Shown in pieces: positions 23,904-32,715 of a stretch of 64,000 bases of DNA. Origin of the DNA: Streptomyces sp. DvalAA-43 (lineage in GTDB: Bacteria; Actinomycetota; Actinomycetes; Streptomycetales; Streptomycetaceae); contig NZ_FMBW01000087.1 of assembly GCF_900091725.1 (NCBI RefSeq), positions 62,001 to 126,000 on the forward strand. The letters run 5' to 3'. The notes under the pieces were generated by a model, which saw only the letters and a list, made by a program, of their open reading frames with translations, was not told the DNA's origin and made no database searches. The position numbers were made by a program, and so were the translations under genes. Position 1 is the stretch's first letter. Each line of letters begins with the position of its first letter.

Positions 23904-26315
23904 GTGACCATCGCGCCAGCCGATCCGGTTTCAGTCGCCGAGTCCGCAGCAGCCGAGTCCGAGGCAGCCGTACAGGACGGACCGGGAACCGCACTGTTGC
24001 GGACCCTGACCGACCTCACCGCCGATCTGCCCGACACCGACCCCGGCCGGGTCGCCGCCGCCGCGCTGCGCGGCCGCAGCGCACGGGCGGACGAGGCCGA
24101 GCTGCGTGCGCTGGCCACCGAGGCCGCCGCGGGCCTGATCTCCGAGGACCCGGCCTACTCCCGGCTCGCCGCCCGGCTCCTGACCCTCGCCATCGCGGAC
24201 GAGGCGGCCGGCCAGGGCGCGGTCTCCTTCTCCGCCTCGGTCGCCGTGGGGCACCGCGAGGGTCTGATCGCGGACCGCACCGCCGAGTTCGTGGCCCGCC
24301 ACGCGGCCGCGCTGGACGCGCTGGTGGAGCGTTCGCTCGCCGACGGCGCGGACGACCGCTTCGGCTACTTCGGGCTGCGGACCCTGCACAGCCGCTATCT
24401 GCTGCGCCACCCGCACACCCGCCAGGTCATCGAGACGCCCCAGCACTTCATGCTGCGGGTCGCGTCCGGGCTCGCCGAGGACGACTCGCAGCGCGCGGTG
24501 GACGAGGTGGCGGCGCTGTACGGGCTGATGAGCCGGCTCGACTACCTGCCCTCCTCCCCCACGCTCTTCAACTCCGGCACCCGGCACCCGCAGATGTCCT
24601 CCTGCTATCTGCTGGACTCCCCGCTGGACGAGCTCGACTCGATCTACGACCGCTACCACCAGGTGGCGCGGCTCTCGAAGCACGCGGGCGGCATCGGTCT
24701 GTCGTACTCCCGCATCCGCTCCCGCGGTTCGCTGATCCGCGGCACCAACGGGCACTCCAACGGCATCGTGCCGTTCCTGAAGACGCTCGACGCCTCCGTC
24801 GCCGCGGTCAACCAGGGGGGCCGCCGCAAGGGCGCCGCCGCCGTCTACCTGGAGACCTGGCACGCGGACATCGAGGAGTTCCTGGAGCTGCGCGACAACA
24901 CGGGCGAGGACCAGCGGCGCACGCACAACCTCAACCTGGCGCACTGGATCCCGGACGAGTTCATGCGCCGGGTCGACGCGGACGGCGACTGGTCGCTGTT
25001 CTCGCCCGCCGACGTGCCCGGCCTGGTCGACCTGTGGGGCGACGAGTTCGACGCCGCATACCGGGCCGCCGAGGCGAAGGGCCTGGCCCGCAGGACGATC
25101 CCGGCCCGCGAGCTGTACGGCCGGATGATGCGCACCCTCGCGCAGACCGGCCAGGGCTGGATGACGTTCAAGGACGCCTCCAACCGGACCGCGAACCAGA
25201 CCGCCGAGCCGGGCAGCGTCGTCCACTCGTCGAACCTGTGCACCGAGATCCTCGAAGTCACCGACGACGGCGAGACGGCCGTCTGCAACCTGGGGTCGGT
25301 CAACCTCGGCGCGTTCGTGGCCGACGGCGACATCGACTGGGAGCGGCTGGACGCCACCGTCCGCACCGCCGTGACCTTCCTGGACCGGGTCGTCGACATC
25401 AACTTCTACCCGACCGAGCAGGCCGGCCGCTCCAACGCGAAGTGGCGCCCGGTGGGCCTGGGCGCCATGGGCCTCCAGGACGTCTTCTTCCAGCTGCGGC
25501 TGCCGTTCGACTCCCCCGCGGCCCGCGCGCTCTCCACGAAGATCTCCGAACGGATCATGCTCGCGGCCTACGAGGCCTCCTGCGAGCTCGCCGAGCGCTC
25601 CGGCCCGCTGCCGGCCTGGACGCAGACGCGTGCGGCACGCGGTGTGCTGCACCCCGACCACTACGCCACCGAGCTGAACTGGCCGGAGCGCTGGGACGCG
25701 CTGCGCGCCCGGATCGCGAAGACCGGGATGCGCAACTCGCTGCTGCTCGCCATCGCGCCGACGGCGACGATCGCCTCGATCGCGGGGGTCTACGAGTGCA
25801 TCGAGCCGCAGGTCTCCAACCTCTTCAAGCGCGAGACGCTCAGCGGTGAGTTCCTCCAGGTCAACGCGTATCTGGTGGACGAGCTGAAGAAGCTCGGCGT
25901 GTGGGACGCGCGGACCCGTGAGGCACTGCGCGAGGCGAGCGGCTCGGTGCAGGGCTTCGCCTGGATCCCGGAGGAGGTGCGGGCGCTGTACCGCACGGCG
26001 TGGGAGATCCCGCAGCGCGGTCTGATCGACATGGCGGCGGCCCGTACGCCGTTCCTGGACCAGAGCCAGTCGCTGAACCTGTTCCTGGAGACGCCGACGA
26101 TCGGCAAGCTCTCCTCGATGTACGCGTACGCCTGGAAGCAGGGGCTGAAGACGACGTACTACCTGCGCTCGCGCCCGGCGACCCGGATCGCCCGTGCCGC
26201 CTCCGGCCAGGCCGCGGCCGCCGCCCCCATTCCCGTGCAGCAGGCGTCGGCGCCCGACGCGGACGCGATCGCCTGCTCCCTCGAAAACCCCGAGTCCTGC
26301 GAGGCCTGCCAGTAA
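23904..26315 (+). CDS. nrdA: Class Ia ribonucleotide reductase large subunit NrdA
   Basis: An 803-residue catalytic subunit that reduces ribonucleotides to deoxyribonucleotides. The core is clear: SSCYLLDSPLDELDSIYDRY, SKHAGGIGLSYSRIRSRGS, the catalytic NLCTEI loop near residue 445, and the finger-loop region APTATIASIAGVYECIEP. The mobile C-terminal pair lies in CSLENPESCEACQ. No obvious canonical ATP-cone was recognised in the first 100 residues, so allosteric control may differ. The GTG start at 23904 follows GGGAG. Its stop overlaps the nrdB start (TAATG). Confidence 0.93.
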   Translation: MTIAPADPVSVAESAAAESEAAVQDGPGTALLRTLTDLTADLPDTDPGRVAAAALRGRSARADEAELRALATEAAAGLISEDPAYSRLAARLLTLAIADEAAGQGAVSFSASVAVGHREGLIADRTAEFVARHAAALDALVERSLADGADDRFGYFGLRTLHSRYLLRHPHTRQVIETPQHFMLRVASGLAEDDSQRAVDEVAALYGLMSRLDYLPSSPTLFNSGTRHPQMSSCYLLDSPLDELDSIYDRYHQVARLSKHAGGIGLSYSRIRSRGSLIRGTNGHSNGIVPFLKTLDASVAAVNQGGRRKGAAAVYLETWHADIEEFLELRDNTGEDQRRTHNLNLAHWIPDEFMRRVDADGDWSLFSPADVPGLVDLWGDEFDAAYRAAEAKGLARRTIPARELYGRMMRTLAQTGQGWMTFKDASNRTANQTAEPGSVVHSSNLCTEILEVTDDGETAVCNLGSVNLGAFVADGDIDWERLDATVRTAVTFLDRVVDINFYPTEQAGRSNAKWRPVGLGAMGLQDVFFQLRLPFDSPAARALSTKISERIMLAAYEASCELAERSGPLPAWTQTRAARGVLHPDHYATELNWPERWDALRARIAKTGMRNSLLLAIAPTATIASIAGVYECIEPQVSNLFKRETLSGEFLQVNAYLVDELKKLGVWDARTREALREASGSVQGFAWIPEEVRALYRTAWEIPQRGLIDMAAARTPFLDQSQSLNLFLETPTIGKLSSMYAYAWKQGLKTTYYLRSRPATRIARAASGQAAAAAPIPVQQASAPDADAIACSLENPESCEACQ

Positions 26316-27331
26316 TGACCACATCCGACCAGAAGAACCTGCTCGACCCGGGCTTCGAACTGACGCTGCGTCCCATGCGCTACCCGGACTTCTACGAGCG
26401 CTACCGCGACGCGATCAAGAACACCTGGACGGTGGAGGAGGTCGACCTGCACTCCGACGTCGCCGACCTCGCCAAGCTGTCCCCCGGTGAGCAGCACATG
26501 ATCGGCCGGCTGGTCGCGTTCTTCGCGACGGGCGACTCGATCGTCTCCAACAACCTCGTACTGACGCTGTACAAGCACATCAACTCCCCCGAGGCGCGGC
26601 TGTACCTGTCGCGGCAGCTCTTCGAGGAGGCCGTGCACGTCCAGTTCTATCTGACGCTGCTGGACACCTATCTGCCCGACCCGGACGACCGTGCCGCCGC
26701 GTTCGACGCGGTCGAGGAGATCCCCTCGATCCGTGAGAAGGCGCAGTTCTGCTTCAAGTGGATGGACTCGGTCGAGAAGATCGACCGGCTGGAGACGAAG
26801 GCCGACCGCCGCCGCTTCCTGCTGAACCTGATCTGCTTCGCGGCGTGCATCGAGGGGCTGTTCTTCTACGGCGCGTTCGCGTACGTCTACTGGTTCCGCT
26901 CGCGGGGTCTGCTGCACGGTCTCGCCACGGGCACCAACTGGGTGTTCCGTGACGAGACGATGCACATGAACTTCGCGTTCGAGGTCGTGGACACCGTCCG
27001 CAAGGAGGAGCCGGAGCTCTTCGACGACGAACTCCAGCAGCAGGTCACCGACATGCTGAAGGAGGCCGTGGCCGCGGAGCTGCAGTTCGGCCGCGATCTG
27101 TGCGGTGACGGCCTGCCCGGCATGAACACCGAGTCGATGCGGCAGTACCTGGAGTGCGTCGCCGACCAGCGGCTGACCCGGCTGGGCTTCCCGGCGGTCT
27201 ACGGCTCCGAGAACCCGTTCTCCTTCATGGAGCTCCAGGGCGTGCAGGAGCTGACGAACTTCTTCGAGCGCCGGCCGTCCGCGTACCAGGTGGCGGTGGA
27301 GGGCTCGGTCGCCTTCGACGACGACTTCTAG
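26315..27331 (+). CDS. nrdB: Class Ia ribonucleotide reductase small subunit NrdB
   Basis: A 338-residue ferritin-like subunit that houses the diiron-tyrosyl radical cofactor. Helices with metal ligands are visible as QLFEEAVHVQFYLTLLD, FCFKWMDSVEKID, ACIEGLFFYGAFAYVYWF and DETMHMNFAFEVVD. The tail ENPFSFMELQGVQELTNFFE carries the usual docking region to NrdA. It is translated by one-base stop-start overlap with nrdA, and the B12 riboswitch controls both. Confidence 0.95.
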   Translation: MTTSDQKNLLDPGFELTLRPMRYPDFYERYRDAIKNTWTVEEVDLHSDVADLAKLSPGEQHMIGRLVAFFATGDSIVSNNLVLTLYKHINSPEARLYLSRQLFEEAVHVQFYLTLLDTYLPDPDDRAAAFDAVEEIPSIREKAQFCFKWMDSVEKIDRLETKADRRRFLLNLICFAACIEGLFFYGAFAYVYWFRSRGLLHGLATGTNWVFRDETMHMNFAFEVVDTVRKEEPELFDDELQQQVTDMLKEAVAAELQFGRDLCGDGLPGMNTESMRQYLECVADQRLTRLGFPAVYGSENPFSFMELQGVQELTNFFERRPSAYQVAVEGSVAFDDDF

Positions 27332-27343
27332 AGCCGGAGGATC

Positions 27344-27556
27344 CTAGATCCTGGCCCAGCTTCTGAGGTAGGGGCGCCGCGCAGCCGTGACCGGCTGCGC
27401 GGCGTCCGCCGTTTGTGGGGGTTCGTCGCTCCGGGCCCGTTCCGCGGCGCGCAGCTCGCGGTCGATGCGGCGCTCGCGGGCGAATCCGACGAGGGTGGGC
27501 AGCAGGAAGAGAGCGATCAGCACGGCTGTGCCCAGGACGTTCTGGAATGTGTTCAT
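27344..27556 (-). CDS. Small membrane protein antisense within the nrd locus
   Basis: A 70-residue product with one N-terminal membrane helix (VLGTAVLIALFLLPTLVGFA) and then a strongly charged segment RERRIDRELRAAERARSDE. The composition, with hydrophobic then charged helix and normal GC codon use, supports a real gene. It points against nrdB and nrdS and fills the gap between them. I recognise no function. Confidence 0.6.
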   Translation of the reverse strand: MNTFQNVLGTAVLIALFLLPTLVGFARERRIDRELRAAERARSDEPPQTADAAQPVTAARRPYLRSWARI

Positions 27557-27637
27557 GGCTCCACTCTCGTCCGCGCGGACCCATCACGGCAGTGGCAGGA
27601 CTGTCATGGACCATCGAATTACTGCCACACTGACCCC

Positions 27638-28612
27638 ATGCTGAAGAATGTCGCCGCTCTGCTGCTCGACGAGGTCCACCCCTTCGAACTGGGCGTGCTG
27701 TGCGAGGTCTTCGGCCTCGACCGCAGCGACGAGGGACTGCCGGTCCACGATTTCGCGGTGGTCTCCGCCGAGGGCCCGGTGCTCCGGACCCACGCCGGCT
27801 TCACCATCAGTACGCCGCACGGCCTCGACCGCCTGGAGGAGGCCGACCTCATCGCCGTGCCGGCCGGCAGCCACTTCATGGACCGGGAGTACCCCGAGGA
27901 GGTGCTCGGCGCCCTGCGCCGGGCGGTGGACCGGGGCGCCAGGGTGCTGAGCGTCTGCTCCGGCGCGTACGTGCTCGGCGCGGCCGGGCTGCTCGACGGG
28001 CGCCGCTGCACCACCCACTGGCGCCACGCCCCGGAGCTGGCCCGCCGCTATCCGCGGGCCGTCGTGGAACCCGATGTGCTGTACGTGGACGAGGGCCAGG
28101 TCATCACCTCGGCGGGCACGGCGGCCGGGATCGACGCCTGTCTGCACCTGGTCCGGCAGGCGTACGGCCCCGACGCGGCCAACGCGATCGCCCGCCGTAT
28201 GGTGGTGCCGCCGCACCGGGACGGCGGCCAGGCGCAGTACATCGAGCGGCCGCTCCCCCGGACGCCCTGCGACACCGTCGGCGAGACGCTCGTCTGGATG
28301 GAGCGCCACCTCGAACGGGAGATGACCGTCGAGCAGCTCGCCGCCCAGGCCCATATGTCGCCGCGTACCTTCGCCCGCCGCTTCCAGCAGGAGACCGGGA
28401 CCACTCCGTACCGCTGGCTGCTGCGCCAGCGGGTGCTCCTGGCCCAGCACCTCCTGGAGACCTCCGCCGAGACGGTGGAGACGATCGCCGGGCGCACCGG
28501 CTTCGGGACCGCCGCCGCACTGCGCCACCAGTTCGTACGCTCCCTGGGCACCACGCCGAACGCGTACCGCCGCACCTTCCGCGGGCCGGGCTCCGTGGTC
28601 GAAGTGGCCTGA
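27638..28612 (+). CDS. nrdS: GlxA-type AraC regulator NrdS
   Basis: A 324-residue regulator with an N-terminal DJ-1/amidase-like domain (about 1-170; LSVCSGAYVLGAAGLLDGR holds the nucleophile-elbow-like cysteine). A C-terminal AraC double helix-turn-helix follows (MTVEQLAAQAHMSPRTFARR, ETIAGRTGFGTAAALRHQF). In S. coelicolor the third gene of nrdABS is such a regulator. Here a small antisense gene separates it from nrdB. No ribosome site precedes ATG 27638, so it may be leaderless from its own promoter. Confidence 0.85.
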   Translation: MLKNVAALLLDEVHPFELGVLCEVFGLDRSDEGLPVHDFAVVSAEGPVLRTHAGFTISTPHGLDRLEEADLIAVPAGSHFMDREYPEEVLGALRRAVDRGARVLSVCSGAYVLGAAGLLDGRRCTTHWRHAPELARRYPRAVVEPDVLYVDEGQVITSAGTAAGIDACLHLVRQAYGPDAANAIARRMVVPPHRDGGQAQYIERPLPRTPCDTVGETLVWMERHLEREMTVEQLAAQAHMSPRTFARRFQQETGTTPYRWLLRQRVLLAQHLLETSAETVETIAGRTGFGTAAALRHQFVRSLGTTPNAYRRTFRGPGSVVEVA

Positions 28613-28640
28613 CGAGGCCGCCCGACCGTCCTGCGCGGAG

Positions 28641-28670
28641 ATGGGGCCCGCCGGTACCGGCGGGCCCCAT
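28641..28670. terminator. Perfect 30-bp palindrome between nrdS and the carboxypeptidase gene
   Basis: ATGGGGCCCGCCGGT followed directly by its complement, 28 bp after nrdS and between convergent genes. It fits a bidirectional terminator. Confidence 0.75.
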
Positions 28671-28677
28671 CCACGTG

Positions 28678-29409
28678 TCAGATGCCGCAGTTGGGCGCCG
28701 ACCAGAAGTGGCTGGGGCCCTGGTTCACATGGACGTGGTCGTTGTGGTCCGGGTAGCCCGGACCCAGGATGCCGTTGAAGCCGTGGTTGCGGGCCTGCGT
28801 GGCCAGGGTGCAGAAGGCGATCCCGCCCAGGTCGGCCGCGTCGCCGTACAGATGACGGCTGTTCGACGCCCCGCCGACCGCGCTGTTGCAGGACGTGGAG
28901 CGGAAGCCGCTGTTGACGGTGATGGGGCGGTCACCGAGCGCGTGGCGCAGCGCCTCCAGCTTCCACATGGTGCTCAGCGCGTTGGCCTTGGCCGTTCCCG
29001 CGGCGACGGCACCACCGGCCCAGGTGCTGTTGCAGTGGTTGAGTTCGGCGTAGGTGAAGTGCGCCGGGGTGCAGTCCTCGTCCTGGAGCGCGTAGATCTT
29101 GGCCTGGGTGGCCGGGCCCGCGATGCCGTCGGCGGCGAGGCCGTAGGCGGCCTGGAAGCGCTTGACGGCGGCGGTGGTGGCGGGCCCGTAGGAGCCGTCG
29201 ACGGCGAGCACGGAGTTGTACCCGGGGTAGCCGGCCACCCGGATCTGGAGCTGGACGACGTCGTTGCCGGTGGCGCCGGGGGACAGCGTGCGGGTCCAGG
29301 TGTAGCAGCCGTCGGCCTGTGCGGTGCCGGCGGTCACCACGGCACCGCCCAGGGCGAAAGCCATGGTCATGACAAGACCGAGCAGGAGTCGTGCGGTACG
29401 TCTGAGCAT
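28678..29409 (-). CDS. Secreted zinc D-Ala-D-Ala carboxypeptidase with peptidoglycan-binding domain
   Basis: A 243-residue secreted protein. A twin-charged signal peptide (LRRTARLLLGLVMTMAFALG, cleaved near AQADG) is followed by a peptidoglycan-binding type 1 domain (NDVVQLQIRVAGYPGYNSVL to IAGPATQAKIYAL). The peptidase M15A domain shows NSGFRSTSCNSAVGG, SRHLYGDAADLG and DHNDHVHVN, the zinc-ligand set. It should trim peptidoglycan stem peptides outside the cell. ATG 29409 follows GGGGAG at good spacing. Confidence 0.9.
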   Translation of the reverse strand: MLRRTARLLLGLVMTMAFALGGAVVTAGTAQADGCYTWTRTLSPGATGNDVVQLQIRVAGYPGYNSVLAVDGSYGPATTAAVKRFQAAYGLAADGIAGPATQAKIYALQDEDCTPAHFTYAELNHCNSTWAGGAVAAGTAKANALSTMWKLEALRHALGDRPITVNSGFRSTSCNSAVGGASNSRHLYGDAADLGGIAFCTLATQARNHGFNGILGPGYPDHNDHVHVNQGPSHFWSAPNCGI

Positions 29410-29521
29410 GTGGGGGCTCCCCGCTGTGACGGAAGTGTGGTCAGAGAGCTTGTCGGAGGAGTCGACGCGCGTCAACTACCCAAGAGTGAATGACAGTTGA
29501 CCGGCGCCCTGGGTCTAAAAC

Positions 29522-29568
29522 CGACGGGCCCGGTCCCTCGCGAGACGGCGAGGAGGCCGGGCCCGTCG
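29522..29568 (-). terminator. Hairpin after def
   Basis: Twelve-base perfect arms CGACGGGCCCGG and complement contain a second inner stem CCTCGC/GCGAGG. It lies 17 bp after the def stop. Confidence 0.75.
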
Positions 29569-29585
29569 ATGACGGCCGGGTGCGC

Positions 29586-30224
29586 TCAGTCGTTCGGCAC
29601 GGTCTCGTAGCGCGGGGTGCCCTCCGCCATCTGCCGCAGCGCGTCCTTGCGGTCCCGCTTCGAGAGCCGGTCGATGTACAGGTACCCGTACAGGTGGTCG
29701 GTCTCGTGCTGGAGGCAGCGGGCGAAGTAGCCGTCGCCCCGGACCTTGACCGGGTTGCCCTTGGCGTCCTGGCCGCGGACCACCGCGTAGTCCGGGCGGG
29801 CCAGCTCGGCGTACGCCGTCGGGACGGAGAGGCAGCCCTCATTGGAGTCGTCCAGGACCCGGTCCTCGGGCGCCAGCTCTTCGAGCACCGGGTTGCAGAC
29901 GGCGCCCACGTGCCGCACGCCCTCGTCGTCCGGGCAGTCGTAGACGAAGACCTTCAGGTCGACACCGATCTGGTTGGCGGCCAGGCCGACGCCCTCCGCC
30001 GCCCGCTGGCTCGCGAACATGTCGTCGATCAGCCGGGCCAGCTCGTCGTCGAACTCGGTGACGTCCTTGCACTCCTTGTGGAGCACCGGGTTGCCCACGA
30101 CCGTGATCGGACGGGAGGTGCCGCGCTCGCGATGTGCCGCCTCGCGCGCCTCACAGTCCTCGGTGTCCACGACGAAACCCTCGTCGTCGACGCTGATCTG
30201 CTCGTCCGTCTCCTGCTGCGCCAT
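29586..30224 (-). CDS. def: Peptide deformylase
   Basis: A 212-residue metalloenzyme that removes the formyl group from the N-terminal methionine of new proteins. All three family motifs are present: EGVGLAANQ, NEGCLSVP with the metal Cys, and CLQHETDHLYGYLY with the two metal His and catalytic Glu. A 35-residue acidic N-terminal extension precedes the core. Its own terminator follows. Streptomyces genomes usually carry several def copies, so this need not be the only one. Confidence 0.95.
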   Translation of the reverse strand: MAQQETDEQISVDDEGFVVDTEDCEAREAAHRERGTSRPITVVGNPVLHKECKDVTEFDDELARLIDDMFASQRAAEGVGLAANQIGVDLKVFVYDCPDDEGVRHVGAVCNPVLEELAPEDRVLDDSNEGCLSVPTAYAELARPDYAVVRGQDAKGNPVKVRGDGYFARCLQHETDHLYGYLYIDRLSKRDRKDALRQMAEGTPRYETVPND

Positions 30225-30335
30225 GTCCGCCGTACGCCTTCCTCAAAACCTGAAACCGGGCCTGTACCTGAGGCCCGGACCTACCTGAAACCCGGCCGTC
30301 CGACTGTTCCGCGTCCCGGACACCCGGGCACCGCG

Positions 30336-30366
30336 ACCGGTGCCCGTACAGCCTACGGGCACCGGT
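30336..30366 (-). terminator. Hairpin at the end of the TPR gene
   Basis: Thirteen-base arms ACCGGTGCCCGTA and complement around CAGCC, touching the stop codon. Confidence 0.7.
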
Positions 30367-31358
30367 CAGCAGACTTCTTCGAGATCCCGCCACTCGCGGC
30401 TGTCCGGGCTGTCCGCCACCCAGCCGTCCAGCAGACCGCGCACCAGCCCGGCCGGGGCCGCTATCCCGCACTCCCGCTCGGGCAGCCACAACTCACCGGC
30501 GGTGCGATGGCCCAGCGGGCCCGGATGCCCCGGCTCGCTGTGGTCGTGCGGGTCGAGGTGCTCGCCGTCGCCCTCGTCGCTCTCCATCCGGCTCTCCGAG
30601 CAGGCCCGGCAGAGCAGCCGTACGGAGGACGACCAGTCCTCGGCGGCGAACCCGGCGTCGGACGCCAGCTGCTCCAGCGCGTCCCGGTCCGCCTCGGTGG
30701 CCGCTTCGAGCAGCACCACCCAGGTCGGCACGGGGGACGGCGCCCACAGCTCGATCTCGTCGAAGACGGGGTACGACGGCCCGGCCGCGGTGACCCGCTC
30801 GCCGTGCGGCACCCCGTCGTGCAGGACGACCTCGCCCCAGCGGCGGCCGGACGACGGAAGCGGGATGGAGAGCACCTCCATCCGGGCCGGATCGAGCCTG
30901 CGGCCCCAGACCACCTCGGCCTCGCCCTCCGGCGACAGCCGTACCGCGGCGCTGCCCAGCTCCATGCCGACCGGCTCGCTGTTGGCCGCCGAGGTGTGCT
31001 GGCCGGCGCCCGGCACCTTCAGGCCGTACGCCTGCCAGGCCCGGCGGGCCAGTGGCCAGTCCTGCAGCGCGGTGGCGGCGATCCCGACGTTCCACCAGTC
31101 GGGAGCGCCCGATTCCTTGTCGAGCAGCGCGACGGCCCGCAGGCCGGCGGCTCTCGCCTGTTCCCAGTCATGCCGGAATTTGTGCAGCAGCGCCAGGTTG
31201 AACCACGACTCGGAGAGCCAGGGTTCCAGGTCCGCCGCACGTGTCAGCAGCGCGCCCGCGTCCTCGTACCGGCCGTCGCCGATCAGCGTGAACGCGCGGT
31301 CGGTGGCCTGCCGCCAAGAGGCGGAGGGCCGATGCCGTACCTTCCCGAAGATCCTCAC
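30366..31358 (-). CDS. TPR-containing protein of unknown function
   Basis: A 330-residue soluble protein. Two or three tetratricopeptide repeats cover about residues 20-125 (AFTLIGDGRYEDAGALLTRA, SWFNLALLHKFRHDWEQARA, NVGIAATALQDWPLARRAWQ). The remainder is a conserved but unnamed domain with a Cys pair (LLCRACSES) and an acidic/His stretch (EGDGEHLDPHDHSE) that could bind metal. The start is set at GTG 31358. I do not recognise the C-terminal domain. Confidence 0.75.
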   Translation of the reverse strand: MRIFGKVRHRPSASWRQATDRAFTLIGDGRYEDAGALLTRAADLEPWLSESWFNLALLHKFRHDWEQARAAGLRAVALLDKESGAPDWWNVGIAATALQDWPLARRAWQAYGLKVPGAGQHTSAANSEPVGMELGSAAVRLSPEGEAEVVWGRRLDPARMEVLSIPLPSSGRRWGEVVLHDGVPHGERVTAAGPSYPVFDEIELWAPSPVPTWVVLLEAATEADRDALEQLASDAGFAAEDWSSSVRLLCRACSESRMESDEGDGEHLDPHDHSEPGHPGPLGHRTAGELWLPERECGIAAPAGLVRGLLDGWVADSPDSREWRDLEEVC

Positions 31359-31449
31359 GATTCCCGCCTGTCCCGACTGGACACCCTCGTTTTCCGCTCT
31401 TCTTCGCATCCAACCATGCCGGGCCGGACGCCCGCTCATTACCCATGGG

Positions 31450-32715
31450 TTACCCGGGCAGGACCGGGGCCGGAGCGCCCCGGGCCAGAACCCTGGCCAG
31501 TGATTCCACGACCTCGGGCTGATAGTCGTGGGCGGTCCCGAGTCTGAGTTGTTCCAGTGCGCCCAGCGGCCCGGTGAGACTTTCCCCGCAGAGGTCGTCG
31601 TATGCGTTGACGACTCTGACGATCCTGGCGGACAACGGCTGCTCGCGGTAGGGGTCGGCCTGCCGTTCCACGACGACCGCGACCTCGGTGTCCACCCCGG
31701 TCTGCCGGACCACGGCGCCGCCGAGCAGTGCGATGCGGCGCTGCTCGGCGGCGGGCAGGGTGGCCGTCGCCCCGTCCGGGACCGGGTCGACCAGGGAGAG
31801 CTGGCCGATGTCGTGCATCAGGGCGGCGTGCTCCAGCACGGTCAGCCGGCTCCCGGAGAGCCCCAGCTCACGGCCGACGGCCCGGCAGAGCACCGCGACC
31901 CTGCGGGCATGCCCGTGCGGGGTGTACCCGGCGATCTCGGTGGACCGGGCGAGCGAGGCGATGGTCTGCCGGTAGGTGGTGCGCACGGCGACGAACCGGC
32001 GGAACGAGACCTGGGTCAGCAGCAGCGGTACGCACAGCACCGGCAGCGCCCACAGCCCGGCGACGGCCACCCCGAGGGCCATCACGACCCCGGTCGCGCA
32101 GACCGCCGACCCGATGCCGATGAGCCCGCGCAGCTCGTCCCTCAGCAGCGGCGGGTAGGGGTGGCGGGTGCGCGAGCGCAGCAGCAGGGCCGCGAGCACG
32201 GCGTCGCAGAGCGCGGTCAGGACGAGGATCAGGAGCAGGAGGAACACGTAGTACGGGCCTTCGGCCAGCCTGCTGCCGGTGCGCCCGCTGTTGTACAGCG
32301 GCTGGAAGCAGACGGCGGCGAACGCGACGGTCAGGATGCGGCGGGCCACCCGGTCGGGGGCGGGCCCGGTGCCGCGCGCCACATGGGGCACACAGGCGAC
32401 CAGCTGGGCCGCGACGAGCACGGCGATCACCTGGAGGACACCGTGCGCGGTCGGTGCGCCGCCGCTGCGGCCGAGGAGGGCGTACGCGAGCGCTCCGGCG
32501 GCCCCGAGCGGTGCGGGCTCGCGCTCACCGGGCAGCGCGCCCCAGCGGGCGAGTTCGCCCACCGTGATGAGCACCCCGAAGGCGAGGGCGTGGCCGGGGT
32601 CGTGGACACCGCCCCAGAGGGTGTGGCCGAGCCCGGCGACGGCGATCAGCGCGGCGGCGCCCCGGACGGCGAGGACTGCGGGGGGCGGCTGTGTCCCGGC
32701 CACGACCCGGCTCAT
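31450..32715 (-). CDS. Membrane HD-domain protein, degenerate HD-GYP
   Basis: A 421-residue protein with about seven or eight membrane helices in the first 235 residues, then an HD-superfamily domain. GHARRVAVLCRAVG and LMHDIGQLSLVDP keep the first His and the HD pair. The downstream HHExxDGxGYP block is replaced by VVERQADPYREQ, so the GYP signature and part of the metal site are lost. It overlaps the next upstream gene, a complete HD-GYP protein, by four bases. It may act as a partner or sensor rather than an active phosphodiesterase. Confidence 0.82.
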   Translation of the reverse strand: MSRVVAGTQPPPAVLAVRGAAALIAVAGLGHTLWGGVHDPGHALAFGVLITVGELARWGALPGEREPAPLGAAGALAYALLGRSGGAPTAHGVLQVIAVLVAAQLVACVPHVARGTGPAPDRVARRILTVAFAAVCFQPLYNSGRTGSRLAEGPYYVFLLLLILVLTALCDAVLAALLLRSRTRHPYPPLLRDELRGLIGIGSAVCATGVVMALGVAVAGLWALPVLCVPLLLTQVSFRRFVAVRTTYRQTIASLARSTEIAGYTPHGHARRVAVLCRAVGRELGLSGSRLTVLEHAALMHDIGQLSLVDPVPDGATATLPAAEQRRIALLGGAVVRQTGVDTEVAVVVERQADPYREQPLSARIVRVVNAYDDLCGESLTGPLGALEQLRLGTAHDYQPEVVESLARVLARGAPAPVLPG

